From an uncultured Pelagibacteraceae bacterium (GTDB lineage Bacteria; Pseudomonadota; Alphaproteobacteria; Pelagibacterales; Pelagibacteraceae): DNA of 64,000 nt. The position numbers and the translations under genes were made by a program. The notes under the pieces were generated by a model. The model saw only the letters and a list, made by a program, of their open reading frames with translations, made no database searches and had not been told where the DNA came from. Below, piece by piece: positions 28,975 through 39,263 of the stretch; position 1 is the first letter of the stretch; the number at the start of each line of letters is the position of its first letter. The DNA is taken from assembly GCA_902571055.1 (NCBI GenBank), contig CACGAM010000004.1, positions 55,966 to 119,965 on the forward strand, read 5' to 3'.

Positions 28975-30542
28975 TGATAAAAAAAATTGTAACACTATTT
29001 AAAATAGCCAGAACCTTAGCATTATCAGATGCCTTAGATGTTATTTACAAAATACATCAACCACCACTTAGTCTTAAAATTTTTTTTAAATTATTTTCTA
29101 TTAAGTTTTCAAAAAAAAACAACGAAACTTCGAATTTAAGTGATGAAGAAAAACTTTGTAATTCAATTCAAAATATGGGTACGAGCTTTATAAAACTAGG
29201 TCAATTCTTATCCACAAGACCTGACATTATTGGGGAGAAGTTATCAAATAAGTTGGAAAAATTACAAGATAGAGTTCCTGAATTTCCTTTATTAGAAGCT
29301 AAAGAAATATTAAAAAAAAACATTGGTGAACAAAATTATAACTTAGTTTTAAATCTTAGTGAACCAGTAGCAGCAGCATCAATTGCACAGGTTCATAAAG
29401 CACAAATAGATGATAACGGGACAATTAAAGATGTTGCTATAAAAATTTTGAGACCAAATATAAAAAAAATTTTTAATGAACAGATTGATGCACTAATGCT
29501 TTTTGCTTATTTTGTTGAAAGTACAATTAAAAGCACAAGAAGATTGAAACTTGTTGAAGTTGTATTTTTATTGAAACAAATTACTAATCACGAGATGGAT
29601 CTTAGATTTGAGGCAGCTGCAGCAAACGAATTTGCTGAGAATACTAAAAATGACGTTGGATTTAAAGTTCCAAAAATTTATTGGAATTTTACAAGTGAGG
29701 AAGTGCTTACACTAGATTGGATTGAGGGAGTTTCAATAAGAGAGAAAAACGAATTAGAGAAGAAAAATATTAACATTAAAAGTATAGCGAATGATGTGAT
29801 TCAGCATTTTTTAAGACACGCAGTTAGAGATGGGTTTTTCCATGCGGATATGCATCAAGGGAATTTATTCGTAAATGAGAACGGTCAGATTGTGCCTGTT
29901 GATTTCGGAATAATGGGTAGAATCGATAAGATTAATAGAAGATTTCTTGCTGAGATTTTATACGGTTTTATAAAAAGAGATTATAAAAAAGTTGCAGAAG
30001 TCCATATTCTTGCAGGACTGGTCCCTAAAGATACTCAAGTTGAATCTCTTTCACAAGCTTTAAGATCTATAGGTGAGCCGATTTTTGGACAGAAAGTTAA
30101 GGATATTTCAGGGGGGAAATTGTTAAAACAATTATTTGATATTACTGATAAGTTTAATATGCAAACTCAACCTCAGCTTTTGATGTTACAGAAAACTATG
30201 GTCGTTGTGGAAGGGGTGGCAAGAAAATTAAATCCAGATACCAATATATGGGATACCTCTAAACCAGTTTTGGAAAAATGGCTAAAAGAAAGTAAAGATC
30301 CAATAAATAATTTTAAAGATACGATTAAGGATACAGCTGAAGCATTAAAAAGACTACCTGAACTTCCTGAGATAATGGACAAAGCTAATCAGGCATTAAC
30401 CTACTTGTCTAGCGGACAGATACCACAAACTTCAACATCTTATTCTGCATTTAAAGAAAAACAATTAGAAATTAAATCATTTAGAAATCAAAGTATTATT
30501 GGTATAATATTCCTTGTTTTTTTTGGTATCATAGTATTTTAA
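28974..30542 (+). CDS. ubiB: UbiB-family protein (ABC1/AarF kinase-like); start refined to 28974
   Basis: MGTSFIKLGQFLSTRPD, PVAAASIAQVHKA, GFFHADMHQGNLFV. Confidence 0.95.
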   Translation: MIKKIVTLFKIARTLALSDALDVIYKIHQPPLSLKIFFKLFSIKFSKKNNETSNLSDEEKLCNSIQNMGTSFIKLGQFLSTRPDIIGEKLSNKLEKLQDRVPEFPLLEAKEILKKNIGEQNYNLVLNLSEPVAAASIAQVHKAQIDDNGTIKDVAIKILRPNIKKIFNEQIDALMLFAYFVESTIKSTRRLKLVEVVFLLKQITNHEMDLRFEAAAANEFAENTKNDVGFKVPKIYWNFTSEEVLTLDWIEGVSIREKNELEKKNINIKSIANDVIQHFLRHAVRDGFFHADMHQGNLFVNENGQIVPVDFGIMGRIDKINRRFLAEILYGFIKRDYKKVAEVHILAGLVPKDTQVESLSQALRSIGEPIFGQKVKDISGGKLLKQLFDITDKFNMQTQPQLLMLQKTMVVVEGVARKLNPDTNIWDTSKPVLEKWLKESKDPINNFKDTIKDTAEALKRLPELPEIMDKANQALTYLSSGQIPQTSTSYSAFKEKQLEIKSFRNQSIIGIIFLVFFGIIVF

Positions 30543-30549
30543 TCTAGAA

Positions 30550-31749
30550 ATGAATTATTTAAATAATAAAAAAATACTTCTTATAATATGTGGAGGAATT
30601 TCTGCATATAAAAGTCTCGATTTAATAAGATTGCTAAAAAAAAATGGATCTAGTGTTAAAACAATTCTTACTAAATCTGCAGAGAAATTTGTTACACCTT
30701 TATCAGTGGTCTCATTATCACAAGAGAAAATTTATACAGATATATTTGATTATAATAATGAAGCTGAAATGGACCATATATCATTATCTAGGTGGGCTGA
30801 CATAGTTTTAATCGTCCCTGCAACAGCAAATACTATAGCAAAACTAAGTAATGGAATAACTGATGACCTTGCTACAACTGTTGTTTTAGCCTCAGATAAA
30901 AAAATCTTTTTAGCACCAGCAATGAATGTCAGAATGTGGGAACATGTTTCCAATAAACACAATGTTCAAAAAGTAAGAGAGTTTGGATACAATGTAATAG
31001 GCCCAGATATAGGTGATATGGCTTGTGGTGAATATGGTGAAGGAAAAATGTCGAGTGTGGAGTGTATTTTTAATGAAATTAATAATTACTTTAAAAACAT
31101 TAGTAATAATAAAAAGCTAAAAGCTTTGGTAACTGCAGGCCCCACTGTAGAGCCAATTGATCCTGTAAGATTCATATCTAATAGATCAAGCGGAAAGCAG
31201 GGATATGAAATTGCAAAAGCATTAGCTGATAATGGATACGATACAACTCTTATAACAGGGCCAACAAACCTAAAAATTCCCTCCAATTTAAGTGTAATAA
31301 AAATTAATACTGCCGATCAAATGCTTGAACAAACATTAAAAAATTTACCAGCTGATGTAGCTATCTTTTCTGCTGCCGTTTCAGACTATAAAATAGATAA
31401 CTTTAGTGAATCTAAAATTAAAAAATCAGAAAACATGAAATTAAACTTAACGAGAAACAGCGATATTCTAAACTTAGTATCTAAACATAACTCTTTAAGG
31501 CCTAAATTGGTAATTGGTTTTTCAGCAGAAACAGATAATCTCGAGAAAAATTCTAAAATTAAATTGAATGAAAAGAATTGCGACTGGATTATTGCGAATG
31601 ATGTAAGTAACAAAGATATAGGTTTTAATTCAGATTTTAACGAAGTTTCAATATTTTATAAAAATAGAAAATCAGAAATCATACCTAAAATGAAAAAAGC
31701 TTTGTTAGCAAAAGAAATTGTAGAGAAAATTAATCAAGAATTAAATTGA
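30550..31749 (+). CDS. coaBC: Bifunctional phosphopantothenoylcysteine decarboxylase/synthase
   Basis: LLIICGGISAYKSLDLIR, APAMNVRMWEH, VTAGPTVEPIDPVRFISNRSSGKQG. Confidence 0.96.
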   Translation: MNYLNNKKILLIICGGISAYKSLDLIRLLKKNGSSVKTILTKSAEKFVTPLSVVSLSQEKIYTDIFDYNNEAEMDHISLSRWADIVLIVPATANTIAKLSNGITDDLATTVVLASDKKIFLAPAMNVRMWEHVSNKHNVQKVREFGYNVIGPDIGDMACGEYGEGKMSSVECIFNEINNYFKNISNNKKLKALVTAGPTVEPIDPVRFISNRSSGKQGYEIAKALADNGYDTTLITGPTNLKIPSNLSVIKINTADQMLEQTLKNLPADVAIFSAAVSDYKIDNFSESKIKKSENMKLNLTRNSDILNLVSKHNSLRPKLVIGFSAETDNLEKNSKIKLNEKNCDWIIANDVSNKDIGFNSDFNEVSIFYKNRKSEIIPKMKKALLAKEIVEKINQELN

Positions 31750-31753
31750 TAAT

Positions 31754-32191
31754 ATGATCAAGGTTATGATTAAGAAACTTGATCCTAATGTTGAGATGCC
31801 TGAATATAAAACTTCAGGGTCTTCAGGTGTTGATTTAATGGCGAATTTAGATGAGAAAATTACTCTAAAATCTGGAGAGTCTTGCATAGTGCCTACTGGA
31901 TTATCTATCTCTATACCTAAAGATTGCGAGGTGCAAATTAGGCCGAGATCAGGGCTAGCAGCAAAGTCTCAAATAACAGTTTTAAATACACCAGGAACAA
32001 TTGATAGCGATTATAGGGGTGAACTTAAAATTATTCTTTTTAACCATAGTAAAAAGGAATTTATAATAAATAATAAAGATAGGATTGCACAAATGGTGCT
32101 TATGCCGATATTAAAATTCGACTTTCAAGAAACAGATGATTTAGATAATAGCGTAAGGGGATCTGGCGGGTTCGGTTCAACGGGTAAATGA
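31754..32191 (+). CDS. dut: dUTP diphosphatase
   Basis: SSGVDLMANLD, RPRSGLAAK, GTIDSDYRGELKIIL, RIAQMV, RGSGGFGSTG. Confidence 0.97.
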   Translation: MIKVMIKKLDPNVEMPEYKTSGSSGVDLMANLDEKITLKSGESCIVPTGLSISIPKDCEVQIRPRSGLAAKSQITVLNTPGTIDSDYRGELKIILFNHSKKEFIINNKDRIAQMVLMPILKFDFQETDDLDNSVRGSGGFGSTGK

Positions 32192-32934
32192 GTTTTGGAT
32201 TAAACAAATACCAACTTGAAAAATATTCAAGGCAAATAATATTGAAAGACGTGGGTGCCTTAGGTCAAAAAAAAATTATTAAATCAAAGGTGTTAATCAT
32301 AGGGATGGGTGGTTTAGGTTGCCCTGTTGCAGAATTTTTAACAAGAGCAGGCATAGGAAATATAGGTATAGTTGATTTTGATAAAGTTGATTTATCAAAC
32401 ATTCATCGTCAAAGTCTTTTTAATTTAAAAGATTTAAAGAAATCAAAAGTGATAGCTGCAAAAAAAAAATTAAATAAAATTAATACTCAAACTAAAGTTA
32501 AATGTTATAATTTAAAATTAAATAAAAAAAATCAAATTAAAATTATTAAAAACTATGACTATATCGTTGATGGATCTGATAATTTCGAAACCAAACTTTT
32601 AGTAAATGATTTTTGTAAAAAATATAAAAAATTTCTTGTTACAGGTGCTATAAGTAAATTTAATGGACATATTTTTAGTTTTGATTTTAAGAATAAAAAT
32701 ACTCCTTGTATAAGAAGTTTTTATCAAGAAGAAAATATATCTGACGAAATACTAAACTGCGACTATGAGGGAATTTTAGGTACTGTGGCAAGCACGATAG
32801 GATCAATTCAATCTAATGAAATTTTAAAAAAAATATTGAATATTGGTAAAAATCTTAATGGTTATGTGCTTATTTTAGATTTATTAAATTTGAATTTTAG
32901 AAAAGTTAAATATAATAAAATAAAAAGTTTTTAG
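32188..32934 (+). CDS. ThiF/MoeB/HesA-family adenylyltransferase
   Basis: YSRQIILKDVGALGQKKI, VLIIGMGGLGCPVAEFL, DFDKVDLSNIHRQSLF. Confidence 0.9.
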   Translation: MSFGLNKYQLEKYSRQIILKDVGALGQKKIIKSKVLIIGMGGLGCPVAEFLTRAGIGNIGIVDFDKVDLSNIHRQSLFNLKDLKKSKVIAAKKKLNKINTQTKVKCYNLKLNKKNQIKIIKNYDYIVDGSDNFETKLLVNDFCKKYKKFLVTGAISKFNGHIFSFDFKNKNTPCIRSFYQEENISDEILNCDYEGILGTVASTIGSIQSNEILKKILNIGKNLNGYVLILDLLNLNFRKVKYNKIKSF

Positions 32935-32937
32935 CAA

Positions 32938-33387
32938 ATGTGCTTTAAAAAAATTTTAATATTCACTTACTTTATTTTTTTTTTCACAAGCAATGCATAT
33001 TCATCTGAAAGTTTTTTCTTAATGTTAAAAAATAGCAAAGTAAATGTTAGGTATGGCCCGAGCTTTAACTATCCAATTAAGTTCATATACAAAAAAAGAT
33101 TTCTTCCAGTTGAAGTAATTGACAAGAAAGAAAATTTTAGACGTATTATTGACCACAAAAAAAATAGTGGTTGGATACATATATCTCAATTACAAAAAGT
33201 GAAATCTGTAATTACATTAGATGATATTAATATTTTTAAAAAACCCTCTAAATTTTCAAAACCAGTTGTGAAGGCAAAGACAGGAAGGCTTTTATTAATA
33301 AAAAAATGTGAAAAGAGTTGGTGTAAAATTGAAACAGGTAAATATTCAGGATGGGTTGAGGTCAGGAGTCTTTGGGGAAGAAATTAA
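32938..33387 (+). CDS. Secreted bacterial SH3-domain protein
   Basis: Signal peptide, tandem SH3-like repeats (KVNVRYGPSFNYPI, GWIHISQLQ, GWVEVRSLWG). Confidence 0.82.
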   Translation: MCFKKILIFTYFIFFFTSNAYSSESFFLMLKNSKVNVRYGPSFNYPIKFIYKKRFLPVEVIDKKENFRRIIDHKKNSGWIHISQLQKVKSVITLDDINIFKKPSKFSKPVVKAKTGRLLLIKKCEKSWCKIETGKYSGWVEVRSLWGRN

Positions 33388-33388
33388 A

Positions 33389-33637
33389 TTAATTCTTTTT
33401 TGAGAATTTGTTGGTCCAAACTTTATCAAGCACAAAGTACCAGATTGAATTAGCTAACGGCTCAACTATTGCGTCCGTTAAAGCTATCATAAAGGTAACA
33501 TCAGCAATTAACATCAAACATATTATTGCTATAGCAAAATGTCCAATTGTATAAATTAGAGTTCTTAATAACGAGCCTCTATTATTTTTAAATATACTTT
33601 TACTAGTTTGAAATATACCTTGTGTAAGTTCTACCAT
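33389..33637 (-). CDS. DUF2061-like small membrane protein
   Basis: SLLRTLIYTIGHFAIAIICLMLIADVTFMIAL, VEPLANSIWYFVLDKVW. Confidence 0.7.
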   Translation of the reverse strand: MVELTQGIFQTSKSIFKNNRGSLLRTLIYTIGHFAIAIICLMLIADVTFMIALTDAIVEPLANSIWYFVLDKVWTNKFSKKN

Positions 33638-33643
33638 AACAAC

Positions 33644-35857
33644 TTAATTTATTTTTTTATCAAACCTATCAAGGTTCATTACTTTTGACCAGACTTTTGA
33701 AAAATCTTTTATAAATTTTGCGTTTGAGTCATCTGAGGCATACACTTCTGCAATAGCTCTTAATTGAGAATTTGAACCAAATATTAGGTCCACCCTCGAA
33801 CCTTCCCAAATAACTTTATTTGTTTTTCTATTTTTACCTTGAAAATATTGCTCGTTTTCATCTTTTTCACTCCATGTAATGTTCATGTCCAATAAATTTT
33901 TAAAATAATCATTTGTTAATGTGCCAACTTTTTTGGTTAAAACTCCATAGTTTGATCCATCGAAATTTGTGCCTAAAACTCTCATACCCCCAAATAGTAC
34001 GGTCATTTCTGGACCTGTTAATTGCATTAATTGTGCCTTGTCAATTAACATTTCTTCTGGTGAGGTTGTTGATTTGCTTTTATGATAATTTACAAACCCA
34101 TCTGCTTTTGGTTCTAATAAATTAAATGAAAAAACATCTGTCTGTTCTTGTTTTGCATCACCTCTTCCTTGCATAAACGGAACTTTTATTTTATGTCCAG
34201 ATTTTTTTGCAGCTTTTTCAACTGCTGTATTTCCAGCTAAAACTATTAAATCTGCCAAAGAGACATTTTTGGTTTTTTTATCGAATTTGTTTTTAATTTT
34301 TTCTAAGACTTTTATTACCTTATCTACCTTTGCAATTTTATTTATATCCCAATCTTTTTGTGGCTGTAGTCTTATTCTAGCACCATTTGCTCCACCTCTT
34401 TTATCTGAGCCTCTAAAAGTCGATGCTGAGGCCCATGCCGCTGATACCAGTTGAGAAATTGACAAACCTGATTTTAAAATTTTGTTTTTAAGAAAATTTA
34501 TATCTTTAGTATTTAATTTGTATTTTTGCTTTGGAACAGGATCTTGCCAAATTAAATCTTCTTTAGGGACATCTGGTCCTAAATAACAAACTTTTGGACC
34601 CATGTCCCTGTGAGTTAATTTAAACCATGCTCTTGCAAAAGCATCATGAAATTCTTTTGGATTTTTATGAAAATGTTTTGTAATTGGACCATAGCTAGGA
34701 TCTACTTTTAGAGAGATATCTGTAGTTTGCATCATTGGAGGATGCATTTTGTTTTTTTCATGAGCATCTGGAACCATTTTAATTTGTTGGCCATTTTTCT
34801 TAGGTGTCCACTGATGTGCTCCCGCAGGGCTTTTTGTAAGTTCCCAGTCATGCCCGTACAAACAATCTAAATATCCCATATCCCATTTAATTGGATTTTG
34901 TGTCCAAGCTCCTTCAATACCACTGCTTATTGTATCAATACCTTTTCCGCTTTTATAATTGCTATTCCAACCAGTTGATTGTTCATGAATTTTTGAACCT
35001 TCTGGCTCAGGTCCTTTATGAGACTCTGGTGCTGCTCCGTGAGATTTTCCAAATGTATGACCACCAGCCACTAGTGCTGCCGTCTCGTAATCATTCATTG
35101 CCATTCTCCCAAAAGTTTCTCTTATATCATGAGCTGCTAACATAGGATCTGGGTTAGCGTCTGGTCCTTGCGGATTAACATATATTAAACCCATATGTGA
35201 AGCTCCGAGAGGTTGTTCTAGATCTCTTTTCCCGCTATATCGATTTACTCCAAGCCATTCTTTTTCAGATCCCCAATAGATATCATCTTCAGGTTCCCAT
35301 ATGTCTTCTCTACCTGCACCAAAGCCAAATGTTTTAAATCCCATAGAGTCCAAAGCAATATTTCCAACCAAAATAAATAAATCAGCCCACGAAATTTTGT
35401 TTCCATATTTTTTCTTTATTGGCCACAACAATAATCTTGCTTTATCTAAGTTGACATTATCTGGCCAACTATTTAAAGGTGCAAATCTTTGATTTCCTGT
35501 TCCCGCTCCACCTCTGCCGTCAGCAGTTCTGTATGTACCAGCTGCATGCCATGCTAACCTTATAAATAATGGACCGTAATGACCATAGTCAGCTGGCCAC
35601 CAGTCTTGAGAGTCAGTCATTAGATTATGTAAATCCTTCTTCAATTTTTTATAGTTTAATTTTTTAAATTCTTTTTCATACTTAAACTTTCCATCCATAG
35701 GACTGACTAAGTTTGAATGCTGACTTAAAATTTTTAAATTTAAACTGTTTGGCCACCAATCCCTATTAGATGTTCCTTTTCCAGTAGGATGTTTTGGAGG
35801 TGTTCCAACACCAGTAAACGGACATTTTGATTTTTCTTTTAGAATTTCTCTACTCAT
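33644..35857 (-). CDS. katG: Catalase-peroxidase
   Basis: [58 protein letters not shown]; 737 aa. Confidence 0.98.
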   Translation of the reverse strand: MSREILKEKSKCPFTGVGTPPKHPTGKGTSNRDWWPNSLNLKILSQHSNLVSPMDGKFKYEKEFKKLNYKKLKKDLHNLMTDSQDWWPADYGHYGPLFIRLAWHAAGTYRTADGRGGAGTGNQRFAPLNSWPDNVNLDKARLLLWPIKKKYGNKISWADLFILVGNIALDSMGFKTFGFGAGREDIWEPEDDIYWGSEKEWLGVNRYSGKRDLEQPLGASHMGLIYVNPQGPDANPDPMLAAHDIRETFGRMAMNDYETAALVAGGHTFGKSHGAAPESHKGPEPEGSKIHEQSTGWNSNYKSGKGIDTISSGIEGAWTQNPIKWDMGYLDCLYGHDWELTKSPAGAHQWTPKKNGQQIKMVPDAHEKNKMHPPMMQTTDISLKVDPSYGPITKHFHKNPKEFHDAFARAWFKLTHRDMGPKVCYLGPDVPKEDLIWQDPVPKQKYKLNTKDINFLKNKILKSGLSISQLVSAAWASASTFRGSDKRGGANGARIRLQPQKDWDINKIAKVDKVIKVLEKIKNKFDKKTKNVSLADLIVLAGNTAVEKAAKKSGHKIKVPFMQGRGDAKQEQTDVFSFNLLEPKADGFVNYHKSKSTTSPEEMLIDKAQLMQLTGPEMTVLFGGMRVLGTNFDGSNYGVLTKKVGTLTNDYFKNLLDMNITWSEKDENEQYFQGKNRKTNKVIWEGSRVDLIFGSNSQLRAIAEVYASDDSNAKFIKDFSKVWSKVMNLDRFDKKIN

Positions 35858-35863
35858 ATATAG

Positions 35864-35905
35864 ATTATAACTATTCTAAAGTAATAATCAAGAGAGTTGC
35901 GTCAA
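35864..35905 (-). promoter_or_regulatory. Candidate katG promoter (TTGATT-N16-TATAAT) overlapped by Fur/Irr-type dyad TTTAGAA-TAG-TTATAAT
   Basis: Minus strand: TTGATT ATTACTTTAGAATAGT TATAAT CTATAT ATG; dyad 35864-35880. Confidence 0.55.
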
Positions 35906-35925
35906 ATTTAACTTAAATTTAATAA

Positions 35926-36342
35926 TTAATTATTCTGAACTTTAACTAATACTTCTATTGATTTAATCTTTTTACCAGGAATTTTTTTATTTATTTTAAC
36001 TGGTTCTACTTCACAATCATGAATGTCTATTAATTGATTCTTATCCTCATCATAAAAATGGTGATGGTCAGAAACATTTGTATCATAATAGCTTTGTTCA
36101 GAATTTACTGCGATTTGCTTTAAATATCCCTTGCCTAAAAATGCGTGCACCGTGTTATATATTGTAGCTAAAGAAATTTTTTCATTTGTTTTTTGTGCAA
36201 CAATTTTTGAAAGTTCGTTAATGGAAAAGTGAAAGGTTTCTTTGCCGCCAAATAAAATTTCACAGATCTTTATTCTTTGCCTTGTTGGCCTTAAGCCAGA
36301 ATTTCTGAGTTTTGCAACAAAATCAAGGTTATTACTCATCAT
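35926..36342 (-). CDS. irr: Fur-family regulator, Irr-like (start refined to MMSNNLDF)
   Basis: LRPTRQRIKICEILF, ISLATIYNTVHAFLGKGYLKQI, DHHHFYDEDKNQLIDI; divergent to fabA as in alphaproteobacterial irr-fabAB clusters. Confidence 0.8.
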   Translation of the reverse strand: MMSNNLDFVAKLRNSGLRPTRQRIKICEILFGGKETFHFSINELSKIVAQKTNEKISLATIYNTVHAFLGKGYLKQIAVNSEQSYYDTNVSDHHHFYDEDKNQLIDIHDCEVEPVKINKKIPGKKIKSIEVLVKVQNN

Positions 36343-36409
36343 AAATATACTTATCTTGAGGAAATTTATATTAAATTGTGCCATAATCAAGTACTAAGAT
36401 ATTTTGTTA

Positions 36410-36910
36410 ATGAAGAAAAATTCCTTCAATTATAAAGAGTTAATTAATTGTGCTAATGGCGAACTTTTTGGACCTGGAAATGCAAAACTTCCTTCTCCTC
36501 CGATGCTTATGTTTGACAGAATCACAGAAATTAAAGAAAATACAGGAGAATTTAAAAAGGGTATTATAAAAGCTGAATTAGATATTAAAAATGAACTTTG
36601 GTTTTTCGATTGTCATTTTAAAGAAGATCCAGTAATGCCGGGTTGTTTGGGTTTAGATGCAATGTGGCAATTGGTTGGTTTTTATTTAGGATGGCTTGGT
36701 AACCCTGGTAGAGGAAGAGCTTTAGGAGTTAATAGTGTTAAGTTTACAGGAGAAGTGCTCAAAAACTGCAAAACTGCCTTTTATCAAATAGATATGAAGA
36801 GAATACTTATTAAAGAGGGTACAACAGTAGGTCTTGCAAACGGAATTTTGATGGCAGATGGAAAAAAAATTTATAGTGCTGAAAATTTAAAAGTAGGATT
36901 GTTCAAATAA
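36410..36910 (+). CDS. fabA: 3-hydroxydecanoyl-ACP dehydratase (start refined to ATG 36410)
   Basis: [40 protein letters not shown]. Confidence 0.97.
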   Translation: MKKNSFNYKELINCANGELFGPGNAKLPSPPMLMFDRITEIKENTGEFKKGIIKAELDIKNELWFFDCHFKEDPVMPGCLGLDAMWQLVGFYLGWLGNPGRGRALGVNSVKFTGEVLKNCKTAFYQIDMKRILIKEGTTVGLANGILMADGKKIYSAENLKVGLFK

Positions 36911-38121
36911 TGAAAAGAGTTGTTGTCACAGGTATTGGTATTGTTTCTTGTTTGGGAAATAATCAAGAGGAAGTTTATCAATCTTTATTAAATTCTAAGT
37001 CAGGAATAACTTTTTCGGAGGAGTACAAAGAGTACAATTTAAAAAGTCATGTTCACGGTAAACCGAATATTAAACTTGAAGACCATGTTGATAGAAAAGT
37101 TATAAGATTTATGGGACCTGGATCTGCTTACAACTATATTTCAATGGCAGAAGCAGTGAAAGACTCTGGATTAGAGGAAAAAGAAGTTAGTCATATTTCT
37201 ACAGGGATGATAATGGGTTCCGGAGGTCCCTCAATCGAAAATGTAATATTAGCAGCGGATAAGACAAGAGAAAAAAGTCCAAAAAGAATGGGTCCCTTTG
37301 TTGTACCAAGAACCATGTCAAGTACAGCTTCAGCTACTTTGGCTGTACCTTTTAAAATTAAAGGTGTTAATTATACAATTAGCTCTGCTTGCGCAACAAG
37401 TGGTCATTGTATTGGAAATGCGATGGAATTAATTCAATTAGGTAAACAAAATATTATATTTGCAGGCGGAAGTGATGAAGTTCATTTTGCTATGACTGCT
37501 ATGTTCGATGCAATGACAGCTCTTTCTTCAAAATATAACGAAACTCCAGAAAAAGCCTCTAGACCTTATGACAAAACTAGAGATGGATTCGTTATATCAG
37601 GAGGTGGAGGAGTTTTAGTTTTAGAGGAATACGAACATGCAAAATCAAGAGGTGCTAAAATTTATGCGGAGATTACTGGTTATGGTGCTACTTCAGATGG
37701 ATACGACATGGTAGCTCCATCTGGTGAAGGAGCAGTTAGATGTATGCAAATGGCGTTAAATACCTCTAAGAAAAAAATTGATTATATTAATACTCATGGA
37801 ACCTCTACACCAGTAGGTGATATAACAGAATTGAGAGCTGTGGGAAAAGTATTTAATGATTATAAACCTAAAATAAGTTCAACGAAATCGCTAGCGGGCC
37901 ACTCACTTGGTGCTACTTCTGTTCATGAAGCAGTTTATAGTATAATTATGATGAAAAATAATTTTATTGCAGCTTCAGCTAATATTACTGATATGGACGA
38001 TGAAGCAAAAAATTATCCTATAGTCACAAAAGTAGAAAAAGGCGTTAATTTAGATTCTGTTATGTCTAACAGTTTTGGTTTTGGAGGAACAAACGCAACA
38101 TTAGTTTTTGAGAAAGTTTAA
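36910..38121 (+). CDS. fabB: 3-oxoacyl-ACP synthase I
   Basis: [56 protein letters not shown]. Confidence 0.97.
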   Translation: MKRVVVTGIGIVSCLGNNQEEVYQSLLNSKSGITFSEEYKEYNLKSHVHGKPNIKLEDHVDRKVIRFMGPGSAYNYISMAEAVKDSGLEEKEVSHISTGMIMGSGGPSIENVILAADKTREKSPKRMGPFVVPRTMSSTASATLAVPFKIKGVNYTISSACATSGHCIGNAMELIQLGKQNIIFAGGSDEVHFAMTAMFDAMTALSSKYNETPEKASRPYDKTRDGFVISGGGGVLVLEEYEHAKSRGAKIYAEITGYGATSDGYDMVAPSGEGAVRCMQMALNTSKKKIDYINTHGTSTPVGDITELRAVGKVFNDYKPKISSTKSLAGHSLGATSVHEAVYSIIMMKNNFIAASANITDMDDEAKNYPIVTKVEKGVNLDSVMSNSFGFGGTNATLVFEKV

Positions 38122-38124
38122 ATT

Positions 38125-38910
38125 ATGAGTTTAATGCATGGTAAAAAAGGTCTTGTTATGGGTGTAGCAAATGAAAGGTCCATAGCCTGGGGAATTGCGC
38201 AAAAACTTTCTGAGTCTGGGGCAGAGCTTGCATTCACTTATCTTGGAGATGCATTAAAAAAAAGGGTTGTTCCATTAGCAGAAAAATTAAACTCAAATTT
38301 AACATTTAGCTGTGATGTTGAAAAAAAAGATGAAGTCATAAAGCTATTTGAAGATATAAAATTAAAATGGGGACAAATAGATTTTGTTGTGCATGCAATA
38401 GCGTTTTCAGACAAATCTGAATTATCAGGGGAATATCTTAATACATCAAGGGAAAATTTTTTAAGAAGTATGTTGATTTCATGTTTTTCTTTTACAGAAG
38501 TTGCTAAAGAAGCGTCTAAAGTTATGAATAAAAATGGAAGTTTGGTAACTCTTAGTTATGAAGCAAGTAAAGCAATTCCTAACTACAACGTTATGGGCGT
38601 TTGTAAAGCAGCTTTAGAAGCAAGTGTCAAATATCTAGCAAGAGATTTGGGATCAAAAGGTATACGAGTAAATGCTATAAGTGCTGGTCCAATAAAAACA
38701 CTTGCAGCATCAGCAATTGGTGATGCCAAATTTCTTTATAAATGGAATGCTGATCACTCTTTTCTAAAGAGAAATGTAGATAATATGGATGTTGGTAATT
38801 CTGCGTTATATTTATTAAGTGATATGGCAGGAGGAGTTACTGGTGAAATTCATTATGTAGATGCAGGTTATAACAAAGTGGGAATGCCAGATCCAAAAAA
38901 TATCTCTTAA
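38125..38910 (+). CDS. fabI: Enoyl-ACP reductase (NADH)
   Basis: GLVMGVANERSIAWGIAQ, HAIAFSDKSEL, YEASKAIPNYNVMGVCKAALEA. Confidence 0.96.
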   Translation: MSLMHGKKGLVMGVANERSIAWGIAQKLSESGAELAFTYLGDALKKRVVPLAEKLNSNLTFSCDVEKKDEVIKLFEDIKLKWGQIDFVVHAIAFSDKSELSGEYLNTSRENFLRSMLISCFSFTEVAKEASKVMNKNGSLVTLSYEASKAIPNYNVMGVCKAALEASVKYLARDLGSKGIRVNAISAGPIKTLAASAIGDAKFLYKWNADHSFLKRNVDNMDVGNSALYLLSDMAGGVTGEIHYVDAGYNKVGMPDPKNIS

Positions 38911-38913
38911 ATA

Positions 38914-39027
38914 ATGTCCAAAAGATATAGTGGAAAATCATTTAAAGACTCAAGCGTTAATAAAAAACCTAAGTTGTCGGTTAAAGAAAAAAGAAGGTTA
39001 AAAAAGGAAAAAAAGAGAAGAAAATAG
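38914..39027 (+). CDS. Candidate small basic protein (37 aa)
   Basis: MSKRYSGKSFKDSSVNKKPKLSVKEKRRLKKEKKRRK; starts 3 nt after fabI stop; about half Lys/Arg. Confidence 0.5.
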   Translation: MSKRYSGKSFKDSSVNKKPKLSVKEKRRLKKEKKRRK

Positions 39028-39028
39028 T

Positions 39029-39253
39029 TTAACAACAACCGCAGCCTTTTTTTTCTTTATTTTTAACTTTATCTTTGTTCACATTCTCATTAAGCTTATT
39101 CTCTTTTAATTCAACAGCCTGTTTTTCTTTTAAAATTTTGTCTTCAAAGTATGCATAAAGAGATGGAAATCCTAGTTTAGTTGCTTTCTTTTGCTCGTAA
39201 TTTTTTCTTCCTTTAAGATTTTCAATTATTTTAATAATTTCTTGGTTTTGCAT
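39029..39253 (-). CDS. Hypothetical 74-aa protein with C-terminal KKGCGCC tail
   Basis: ORF fits exactly between the fabI-downstream sORF and pnp; sequence ends KNKEKKGCGCC*. Confidence 0.65.
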   Translation of the reverse strand: MQNQEIIKIIENLKGRKNYEQKKATKLGFPSLYAYFEDKILKEKQAVELKENKLNENVNKDKVKNKEKKGCGCC

Positions 39254-39263
39254 TTATATTTTC

